NCBI GenBank assembly: GCA_964465155.1
Contig: CAYXIH010000034.1
Coordinates: 1-20,545, forward strand
Length of the DNA: 20,545 nucleotides
Source: Spiro-02 sp964465155
Lineage (GTDB): Bacteria; Spirochaetota; Spirochaetia; Sphaerochaetales; Sphaerochaetaceae
Direction of reading: 5' to 3'
The position numbers and the translations under genes were made by a program. Positions 14,817 through 20,545 of this stretch are shown piece after piece; the stretch's first letter is position 1, and the number at the start of each line of letters is the position of its first letter. The notes below the pieces were generated by a model. It saw nothing but the letters and a program-made list of their open reading frames with translations, ran no database searches and was not told where the DNA came from.

Positions 14817-15854
14817 ATGAAAAAACTTTCAAGTTTTTTGATTGTTTTGCTGTGTTGTGGAATGGTTTTCGCCCAAGGTGCTTCAGAAGCCAAGGCTAAT
14901 GGGCCTTCTGGTAAATTGATTATCTATACCACCACCTATGACACTGAGTACTACATGATTACGGATGCTTTCACGGAAAAGTATCCCGACATCACCATTG
15001 AGGCAGTCACCGCAGGAGCTGGTGAACTGAAGACGAGAATCAAGGCGGAGGCTGCAAATCCTCAGGCTGACGTGATGCTTGGGGGACTTCTCTACTCGGA
15101 CTACGTGAACATGCCCGATTCATGGGAACCCTATGCATCCGTCAATGATTCAAACATGCCTGAGGGGTTCAAGAATGATACCGGTTGCTTGACCTACCAG
15201 ACAATCCAGCTGGTCAACCTTCTTGTCAACAAGAAGCTTGCTTCCGAGCTTGGTGTGGAAATCAAGAGCTATGATGATCTTCTCAATCCAAAGCTCAAGG
15301 GGAAGATCATTTCAGCAAACCCTGCAGCTTCTTCCTCAGCATGGAACCAGCTTTCCACAATCCTGGCTGTCAAAGGTGGCTATGAGAGTGCAGCAGCATG
15401 GGATTACCTGGACAAGCTTGTTCAGAATCTTGGTGGCGTGATGAGCAGCAGTTCCTCAGCCTGCTACAAGAACGTCCTCAATGGCGAGTATGTAGTCGGC
15501 CTTACCTATGAAGCACCTTGTGTAACCTACATTGAGGAAGGAAAGGGTGATGTAGTCGAAATCGTATTCCCCACAGAAGGTGTGACTGCGATTCCTTTTG
15601 CCTCGGCAATCATCCGCAATGCCAAGAACATGGATAATGCAAAGTTGTTCATGGACTTTTTGACTAGTGATCAGGCACAGGCTCTCTGGGCAGGATCCAC
15701 CGCACGCCAGGCCAACATCGATCTTCCTACCACCAACCCCACGTTGACTCCCATGAATGAAGTAAAGGTGATGCCACGGGATGGTAAGTATCTGGCTGAG
15801 AAGCAAAGTGAGATTCTCGACAAGTGGACCAAGCTCTGGGCCAAGTACAACTGA
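14817..15854 (+). CDS. Periplasmic substrate-binding protein, FbpA/AfuA class
   Basis: This 345-residue exported binding protein has a clear signal peptide: MKK, a hydrophobic core to about residue 17, and VFA with cleavage near residue 19. A polar linker follows, then the mature start 'KLIIYTTTYDTEYYMITDAFTEKYP', typical of the iron(III)/2-aminoethylphosphonate/AfuA class. 'GAGELKTRIKAEAANPQADVMLGG' and 'FMDFLTSDQAQALWA' are also class hallmarks. Iron-binding FbpA proteins carry a di-tyrosine after the 'NGE...G' segment; here the segment reads NGEYVVGLTYEAP (222-234), with no di-tyrosine. A sugar or sugar-phosphate ligand, as for AfuA, therefore fits better. AAAGGAGG (14801-14808) sits eight bases before the ATG. 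It is the first gene of a four-gene operon. Confidence 0.88.
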   Translation: MKKLSSFLIVLLCCGMVFAQGASEAKANGPSGKLIIYTTTYDTEYYMITDAFTEKYPDITIEAVTAGAGELKTRIKAEAANPQADVMLGGLLYSDYVNMPDSWEPYASVNDSNMPEGFKNDTGCLTYQTIQLVNLLVNKKLASELGVEIKSYDDLLNPKLKGKIISANPAASSSAWNQLSTILAVKGGYESAAAWDYLDKLVQNLGGVMSSSSSACYKNVLNGEYVVGLTYEAPCVTYIEEGKGDVVEIVFPTEGVTAIPFASAIIRNAKNMDNAKLFMDFLTSDQAQALWAGSTARQANIDLPTTNPTLTPMNEVKVMPRDGKYLAEKQSEILDKWTKLWAKYN

Positions 15855-15880
15855 TTTCGAAATAGGAAAGGAAGAGAGAC

Positions 15881-16990
15881 ATGAGTGTTTGTATTACGAT
15901 AGAAAATGCCGTCAAGAGATATGGCAAGAACACGATTATCCCTGACCTTTCCCTTCAGATTCGGGAGGGTGAGTTCTTCACCCTCCTGGGACCATCTGGA
16001 TGTGGAAAGACAACATTGTTACGGATGATTGCAGGATTCAATACAATAGAGGGAGGCAACTTTTATGTTGGCCCAACCTTGATCAACAATTTGGATCCAG
16101 CCAAGAGAAACATCGGAATGGTATTCCAGAACTATGCGATCTTTCCACATCTGACTGTGAGGCAGAATGTCGAGTTCGGATTGAAGGCTCGGAAGGTATC
16201 TGCCGATAAAATCAAGGAAGCAACGAACGAATATCTCAAGCTGATGCAGATTGATCAGTTTGCAGACAGATTGCCCGAAAGGTTGTCTGGTGGCCAGCAG
16301 CAACGCGTTGCCCTTGCGCGTGCCTTGGTGATTCATCCTGATATCCTGCTCATGGACGAACCCCTTTCGAATCTGGATGCGAAGCTGCGGATAGAAATGC
16401 GTGCAGTTATCAAGGAAGTCCAGAACCAATTGGGGATCACTACGGTATATGTCACTCATGACCAAGAAGAGGCTATGGCAATCAGTGACCGTATCGCCGT
16501 GATGAAAAATGGTGTGGTGCAGCAGATTGGAACACCGAAGGAACTGTATCAGCGTCCTGCAAACAAGTTTGTAGCCGGATTTGTTGGAAGGTCGAATTTC
16601 CTCAATGCTCATCTGCAGGTAGTTGATGGGAAGGCCCAGGTAGCATTCCTTGGTGGCTACGTATTGGGTATGCCACATGTTAATGATGCATATCTTCATG
16701 ACCAAGAGGTCCTGATGGCCATTAGGCCAGAAGAGTTCCGTGTCTTGGAGACTCATGACCAAGGGTTGGATGGAGTTGTCGAGGACAGTATCTTCCTGGG
16801 ATTGAATACCCATTACAACGTCCGGCTGGAGAGCGGGGAGCGTGTTGATATTATCCAAGAGTCCACTATTGACAATACGATTCCAAAGGGGAAGCGCATC
16901 AAGTTGACCGTCAAAGCTGAGAAAGCAAATGTCTTCTCGCAAGACGGTGAATACAATTTGCTCTTGCCACCGCAAGGAGCCGGAAAGTGA
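15881..16990 (+). CDS. ABC transporter ATP-binding protein, FbpC/PotA/AfuC class
   Basis: This is the 369-residue ATPase of the importer. Walker A is GPSGCGKT (37-44), the Q-loop is Gln83 in 'VFQNYAIF', the signature is LSGGQQQR (135-142), Walker B is ILLMDE (155-160) with the D-loop 'SNLDAKL', and the H-loop is His193 in 'VTHDQEEA'. All catalytic elements are intact. The C-terminal third (about 235-369) is a TOBE-type regulatory domain ('AIRPEEFRVLE'), as in the FbpC/PotA group. GGAAGAGAG precedes the start, 26 bp after the binding-protein stop. Its stop overlaps the permease start, so it belongs to that complex. It might also energise the ATPase-less importer of the first operon, but nothing in the sequence shows this. 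Confidence 0.95.
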   Translation: MSVCITIENAVKRYGKNTIIPDLSLQIREGEFFTLLGPSGCGKTTLLRMIAGFNTIEGGNFYVGPTLINNLDPAKRNIGMVFQNYAIFPHLTVRQNVEFGLKARKVSADKIKEATNEYLKLMQIDQFADRLPERLSGGQQQRVALARALVIHPDILLMDEPLSNLDAKLRIEMRAVIKEVQNQLGITTVYVTHDQEEAMAISDRIAVMKNGVVQQIGTPKELYQRPANKFVAGFVGRSNFLNAHLQVVDGKAQVAFLGGYVLGMPHVNDAYLHDQEVLMAIRPEEFRVLETHDQGLDGVVEDSIFLGLNTHYNVRLESGERVDIIQESTIDNTIPKGKRIKLTVKAEKANVFSQDGEYNLLLPPQGAGK

Positions 16991-18651
16991 AGATGTTGAG
17001 AAAACGTTCTCCATTGGAGGTCTGGAATACATTGGGCTTCATTATTTTGGGGCTCTACATCTTATTCTTGGTCTTTCCTTTGTTCAATGTCCTAAAATCA
17101 TCCGTTATTGGCAAAGAAGGGTCATTTAGCTTGGAGTATTTCAAGAAATTCTTTAGCCAGAAGTATTATTTCAGCACATTGATCAATAGCTTCAAAGTAT
17201 CCATCACGACCATGGTGTTCTCCTTGCTGTTGGGTATCCCGTTGGCATATTTCTACAACATGTACACCATGAGGGGGCAAAAGTTCCTGCAGGTGCTGAT
17301 AGTGCTGTGTTCAATGTCTGCACCTTTCATCGGTGCTTACTCATGGATATTGCTGTTGGGCCGTTCAGGAATCATCACGCAATTTCTGGAGAGCATCTTC
17401 CATTTCAGGATGCCAACCATCTATGGGTTCCGAGGGATAGTTTTGGTCTTGGTGACACGTCTGTTCCCATTGGTATTCCTATATGTATCTGGCGCTTTGA
17501 AGTCAATTGACAACTCACTTCTTGAAGCATCCCAAAACTTGGGATGCTCAGGGATCAAACGTTTCTTCCGGGTTGTGATGCCATTGTGCATGCCCTCCAT
17601 CTTGGCAGCGGCATTGTTGGTGTTCATGCGTGCACTGGCTGACTTTGGAACTCCATTGCTTATTGGAGAAGGGTACCGTACGTTCCCTGTCGAGATCTAC
17701 AATCAGTATGTTGGAGAGACAAACATCAACCATAACTTCGCAGCGGCCATCAGTGTCATTGCAATCCTGATAACGGCATTGGTCTTCTTCATCCAGAAGT
17801 TGGTTGCTCGGCATTATCGTTTCTCCATGAACTCAATGCATTCCTTGGAGCGAAAAAAGCCCAAGAAGGGAATGGGAGTCTTCATCAACGTATACGCCTA
17901 TGTGTTGGTGGCCATTTCAATGATGCCGCAGGTCTTCTTGGTCTACATGTCATTTCGCAAGACATCATCTTCTGGATCTTTGTTCCAGCCAGGATTCTCC
18001 TTGGATAGCTACCGCATAGCGTTCAAGAGGATGAGCATGGCCATTCCCAACACTCTCTATATCGGAGGTGTGGCTGTATTGCTGGTGGTATTCCTTGCCA
18101 TCATCGTTGCTTATCTGGTAGTCCGGCGCCCAGGTGTTGTCAGCAATATGATCGACAACCTATCAATGGTTCCCTATATCATACCTGGTGCAGTCGTTGG
18201 TATCGCCATGGTCATTTCCTTCAACAGGGGACCAATGGTGCTTACGGGAACAGCCGCCATCATGATCATTGCAATGATTGTACGGCGAATTCCTTATACG
18301 ATCAGAAGCTCGGTGGCAATCTTGCAACAGATACCAATTTCTGTGGAAGAAGCGGCCATCAGCCTGGGATCCTCAAAGCTGAAGACCTTCTTCAAGATTA
18401 CGGTGCCCATGATGGGTAATGGTATCATCTCCGGTGGTATCTTGAGCTGGATTACCATTATCACGGAGCTTTCGACCTCCATTATTCTCTATACATCCCA
18501 CACTGTAACCCTGACGTTGTCCATATACATCTTTGTATCACGTGGTACGGATGGCCCAGCTGCTGCCATGGCAACAATTCTTACATTGTTCACCACTATC
18601 TCGTTGTTGATCTTCATGAAGGTATCCAAATCAGACGACATCATGCTTTGA
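16987..18651 (+). CDS. Fused double permease, FbpB/AfuB class
   Basis: This 554-residue inner-membrane protein contains two permease halves in one chain, as is usual for FbpB/AfuB systems, with about twelve membrane spans. Each half has an EAA loop: 'LLEASQNLGCSGIKRFFRVVMP' around residue 180 and 'EEAAISLGSSKLKTFFKITVP' around residue 455. A basic cytoplasmic linker (about 275-295, 'SLERKKPKKG') joins the halves. GTG 16987 overlaps the ATPase stop as GTGA and has AAGGAG (16974-16979) seven bases upstream, so I prefer it to ATG 16993, which would be 13 bases from that site. It forms an importer with the two preceding gene products. Confidence 0.93.
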   Translation: MKMLRKRSPLEVWNTLGFIILGLYILFLVFPLFNVLKSSVIGKEGSFSLEYFKKFFSQKYYFSTLINSFKVSITTMVFSLLLGIPLAYFYNMYTMRGQKFLQVLIVLCSMSAPFIGAYSWILLLGRSGIITQFLESIFHFRMPTIYGFRGIVLVLVTRLFPLVFLYVSGALKSIDNSLLEASQNLGCSGIKRFFRVVMPLCMPSILAAALLVFMRALADFGTPLLIGEGYRTFPVEIYNQYVGETNINHNFAAAISVIAILITALVFFIQKLVARHYRFSMNSMHSLERKKPKKGMGVFINVYAYVLVAISMMPQVFLVYMSFRKTSSSGSLFQPGFSLDSYRIAFKRMSMAIPNTLYIGGVAVLLVVFLAIIVAYLVVRRPGVVSNMIDNLSMVPYIIPGAVVGIAMVISFNRGPMVLTGTAAIMIIAMIVRRIPYTIRSSVAILQQIPISVEEAAISLGSSKLKTFFKITVPMMGNGIISGGILSWITIITELSTSIILYTSHTVTLTLSIYIFVSRGTDGPAAAMATILTLFTTISLLIFMKVSKSDDIML

Positions 18652-18692
18652 AAAACTAAGTCCGGAAAACGGCAAAGGTATAGGTAGAAAAT

Positions 18693-19547
18693 ATGTCCTT
18701 AATAACGTTGCGTTCTGTGTTGAGGGAAGCTGAGAGAGACGGCTATGCTGTAGGAAGCTTCAATTTCTTTGGACTTGAGAATGTCCAGGGAATCGTTCAG
18801 GGAGCTCAGGTCATGAAGTCTCCTGTGATCGCGCAGGTAAGTCCTGGATGTGTGCGCCATATTGGTGAGCATTGCATTGCGGGAATGGTAGATGGTATTT
18901 CCAATGACTATGGAATCCCTGTGGTCCTCCATCTTGATCACGCCATGGACTATGATGTCATCAGACGTTGTATTGACTATGGTTTTACATCCGTGATGAT
19001 AGATGCCTCTACAAAAAGCTTTGAAGAAAATGTTGAGATCACCAACAAGGTCATAGATTATGCAGAGAAGTATGGGGTCTCTGTAGAAGCTGAGCTTGGT
19101 CATGTAGGTGGTGTCGAAGATGGGGTCCAATGCAGGGAGGCCTTTTTTACTGACCCTGAGATGGCCAAGAAGTATTGTGATTTGTGCGCCATTGATGCTC
19201 TGGCTGTTGCGGTTGGAACCGTACATGGTTTTTATAAACTGCCTCCCAAGATCGACCATGAGCGAATTGCCCAAATCCATGCGCTGATCCCCCACGTCCC
19301 CTTGGTCCTTCATGGTGGTACTGGAGTCCCGGACGAAGATTTCAGAAAAGCAATCGCCCATGGCGTGAGGAAAATCAACGTGGGAACGGAACTCTGGTGC
19401 AATGGCTATGGCAATACTATGAAGCATTACGCTGAGGAGATGCCTATCAACGGCGATGCCCGCAAGGTCATGGCATATGTGCGTGAAGCTTGTGCCAAGA
19501 TTGTGGAAGAGAAGATTGAAGTCTTTGGATCAAAGGACCGCCTGTAA
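18693..19547 (+). CDS. Class II (zinc) ketose-bisphosphate aldolase, KbaY/GatY-like
   Basis: This 284-residue metal-dependent aldolase cleaves a ketose (bis)phosphate to triose units. Catalytic Asp82 and zinc ligand His83 lie in 'VLHLDHA'. The other predicted zinc ligands are His178 in 'VGTVHG' and His207 in 'VLHGGTG'. These positions nearly coincide with Asp82, His83, His180 and His208 of Escherichia coli tagatose-bisphosphate aldolases. 'KINVGTEL' forms the phosphate-binding region. Length and motifs fit GatY/KbaY and also IolJ (2-deoxy-5-keto-gluconate-6-phosphate aldolase), so the substrate is open. It is the last gene of the operon, 41 bp after the permease, with only a weak ribosome site (AAGGT/TAGGT). 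The PfkB kinase encoded divergently probably makes its substrate. Confidence 0.9.
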   Translation: MSLITLRSVLREAERDGYAVGSFNFFGLENVQGIVQGAQVMKSPVIAQVSPGCVRHIGEHCIAGMVDGISNDYGIPVVLHLDHAMDYDVIRRCIDYGFTSVMIDASTKSFEENVEITNKVIDYAEKYGVSVEAELGHVGGVEDGVQCREAFFTDPEMAKKYCDLCAIDALAVAVGTVHGFYKLPPKIDHERIAQIHALIPHVPLVLHGGTGVPDEDFRKAIAHGVRKINVGTELWCNGYGNTMKHYAEEMPINGDARKVMAYVREACAKIVEEKIEVFGSKDRL

Positions 19548-19584
19548 TAAAACAATCATAAACTACGAAGAAAATGTTCAGCAA

Positions 19585-19630
19585 AGCACTGGCCTCGCGC
19601 AATACCAACGCGAGGCCAGTGTTATTCTTT
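19585..19630 (+). terminator. Strong rho-independent terminator after the aldolase gene
   Basis: CACTGGCCTCGCG (19587-19599) and CGCGAGGCCAGTG (19609-19621) form a perfect 13-bp GC-rich stem with a 9-base loop, followed by TTATTCTTT. It closes the transporter-aldolase operon. The stretch from here to the transposase start (about 165 bp) has no gene; it holds the hairpin and promoter listed separately. Confidence 0.92.
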
Positions 19631-19679
19631 GAGATCTGAAAAAAATATGATGATCTAATCTGTAACTTTTCATTTTTTG

Positions 19680-19698
19680 GGCTCCCGAAAAGGGAGCC
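19680..19698. repeat. Hairpin near the presumed left edge of the insertion sequence
   Basis: GGCTCCC and GGGAGCC pair perfectly around GAAAA. A T-run lies before it rather than after, so it is not a standard plus-strand terminator, and the minus-strand reading gives A's. It may be part of the end of the insertion sequence or shield it from incoming transcription. Confidence 0.4.
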
Positions 19699-19738
19699 TG
19701 AGCTATAATAAATTCTTATCTGGGAATCATCTTCGCGC

Positions 19739-19767
19739 TTGCTCCCGGGGAAGTGTCATGCTATAAT
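19739..19767 (+). promoter_or_regulatory. Transposase promoter with extended -10
   Basis: TGCTATAAT (19759-19767) is a perfect extended -10. TTGCTC (19739-19744) lies 17 bp upstream as a weak -35. It is followed 27 bp later by the transposase ATG. Confidence 0.65.
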
Positions 19768-19780
19768 GGGTATACCTAAA

Positions 19781-19793
19781 TAGGGAGACCCTA
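19781..19793 (+). promoter_or_regulatory. Small hairpin over the transposase ribosome binding site
   Basis: TAGGG and CCCTA pair around AGA, and the Shine-Dalgarno GGAG (19784-19787) is inside the stem and loop, seven bases before the ATG. Such a hairpin could keep transposase translation low; this is inferred. Confidence 0.45.
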
Positions 19794-19794
19794 A

Positions 19795-20545
19795 ATGACA
19801 CAGAAACCGCAGTTCGTCCAGTCCTTCGAACGGCCATCCGGCACCGAGGTCAAGCTCATCAACGGACACTACTACCTGTACGAGCGAAAGAGCGTCTACG
19901 ACCCACTGACAAAGCGCAAGAAGAAGAAATCAGGTGCTCTCCTGGGAACCATCACCGAGGATGGCTTCATACCCAAGAAGGAGAAGGTCGCCCAGCAGGA
20001 GCTGAGGGAGATCCAGTGCGTACAGTACGGGGCCTGCTGCTACCTCTACCAGGCCAACGGGTCCATGATGGACAACCTCAAGAGGTTCTTCCCTGACTCC
20101 TGGAAGACCATCTTCACCCTTGCCGCGATCAAGTGCCTTGGGGAGACGTCGCTGAAGCGGGTGCAGTCCTGCTACGAGGCTAGCTATCTTTCCGTGTTGT
20201 TCCCACGCCTTGGGCTGTCCGCCGCCTCGCTCACGCGTGAGCTGAGGGAGCTTGGCAGGAACCGCGACCGGATATGCGCCTACATGAGGAACGGACTGTG
20301 CGACTACAGCGGCTTCATCCTCGTCGACGGGCACCGCATCATCAGCGAGTCGCGGAACCTGCCCCTCGCACAGCTGGGCTACGACAGCCGGATGCGCTAC
20401 GAGCCGCAGGTCAACCTGCTCTACCTGTTCGGAAGGAAGGACGGGATGAGGCTGCCCCTGTACTACAAGCAGTTCGCCGGCAGCGTCCCGGACTGCATGG
20501 CGCTGCCCGACATCGGGGCGGAGGCGGGAATCCAGGGGTCGGGCA
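19795..20545 (+). CDS. IS1634/IS4-family transposase, 3' part beyond the window
   Basis: An open frame of 250 codons runs from ATG 19795 to the window end without a stop. The N-terminal part ('NGHYYLYERKSVYDPLTKRKKKKSG') fits IS1634-type transposases, where a short motif on the input sequence 'VYxxxSxYD' type is followed by a basic stretch. 'GFILVDGHRII' probably holds the first aspartate of the DDE triad. It is followed by 'QLGYDSRMRYEPQVNLLYLFGR' and 'LPLYYKQFAGSVPD', the usual sequence after that aspartate in this family. Later catalytic residues are not in view. Codons favour G or C at the third position much more than those of the preceding genes, consistent with acquisition from elsewhere. 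Family-level assignment is good; whether the element is intact is unknown. Confidence 0.85.
   Translation, partial: MTQKPQFVQSFERPSGTEVKLINGHYYLYERKSVYDPLTKRKKKKSGALLGTITEDGFIPKKEKVAQQELREIQCVQYGACCYLYQANGSMMDNLKRFFPDSWKTIFTLAAIKCLGETSLKRVQSCYEASYLSVLFPRLGLSAASLTRELRELGRNRDRICAYMRNGLCDYSGFILVDGHRIISESRNLPLAQLGYDSRMRYEPQVNLLYLFGRKDGMRLPLYYKQFAGSVPDCMALPDIGAEAGIQGSG

Larger units (their letters stand above)
19680..20545 (+). mobile_element. Insertion sequence, IS1634/IS4-like, cut by the window end
   Basis: The GC-rich transposase frame, its own promoter and a base composition unlike the preceding operons mark a recently acquired element. The right end lies outside the window, so the terminal inverted repeat and target duplication cannot be identified. 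The left edge given here is only approximate, somewhere between the terminator (19630) and the promoter (19739). Confidence 0.7.

Noticed and set aside
16019..17032. 337-codon open frame on the minus strand, opposite the ATPase gene
   Set aside because: The plus-strand frame has all ABC ATPase motifs in order; the minus-strand translation shows no recognisable domain and lies wholly opposite coding sequence.
14817..18651. Annotation as a ferric iron importer
   Set aside because: The iron-binding di-tyrosine is absent and the genes around it are for sugar phosphate metabolism.
18699..19427. 242-codon open frame on the minus strand, opposite the aldolase gene
   Set aside because: The plus strand encodes a complete class II aldolase with all metal ligands; the reverse frame has no family features.
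19930..20334. 134-codon open frame on the minus strand, opposite the transposase
   Set aside because: It is a typical antisense frame of GC-rich coding DNA; the plus-strand frame is a recognisable transposase.

Overview
The window looks like an accessory carbohydrate-utilisation region of a spirochaete, probably Sphaerochaeta-like. That assignment is an inference. It rests on the leaders of the two binding proteins, where a short hydrophobic stretch ends in 'TAKGNQE' or 'FAQGASEA', on moderate GC, and on long operons with few gaps. Only the right edge differs: it is visibly GC-rich and holds an insertion sequence.

Region 1 (about 1-12796, + strand) is one tightly packed operon of eight genes. 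It encodes two LplB/LplC-type CUT1 sugar permeases, their large binding protein, a membrane-anchored AraC-family regulator, an Asp-box (BNR_2, sialidase-fold) protein, a GH106-like glycoside hydrolase of about 1018 residues, a DapA-superfamily lyase/aldolase, and a convincing L-ribulokinase (AraB). Neither hydrolase has a signal peptide. The inferred flow is import of an oligosaccharide, cleavage in the cytoplasm, and entry of a released pentose or sugar acid through the kinase and the lyase. No transport ATPase, L-arabinose isomerase (AraA) or AraD is present. A terminator of the preceding unit lies at 14-49. Two direct repeats spaced 21 bp (117-155) precede the operon and resemble an AraC-family site.

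Region 2 (12811-19630) is a divergent cluster. On the minus strand are a PfkB sugar kinase and an RpiR/SIS regulator. On the plus strand are a binding protein, an ATPase and a fused double permease of the FbpABC/AfuABC class, followed by a class II (KbaY/GatY-like) aldolase and a strong terminator. The 175-bp divergent intergenic region holds an 18-bp perfect palindrome inside a minus-strand promoter and two copies of TTTACAWGTAAA. The transporter resembles 'iron' systems, but the binding protein lacks the iron-binding di-tyrosine. Together with its neighbours this suggests uptake of a sugar or sugar phosphate, phosphorylation by the PfkB kinase, and aldol cleavage to trioses.

Region 3 (about 19680-20545) is the left part of an IS1634/IS4-type insertion sequence, cut by the window edge. 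It has its own extended -10 promoter and a small hairpin over the transposase ribosome binding site.

No tRNA, rRNA or CRISPR array was recognised.
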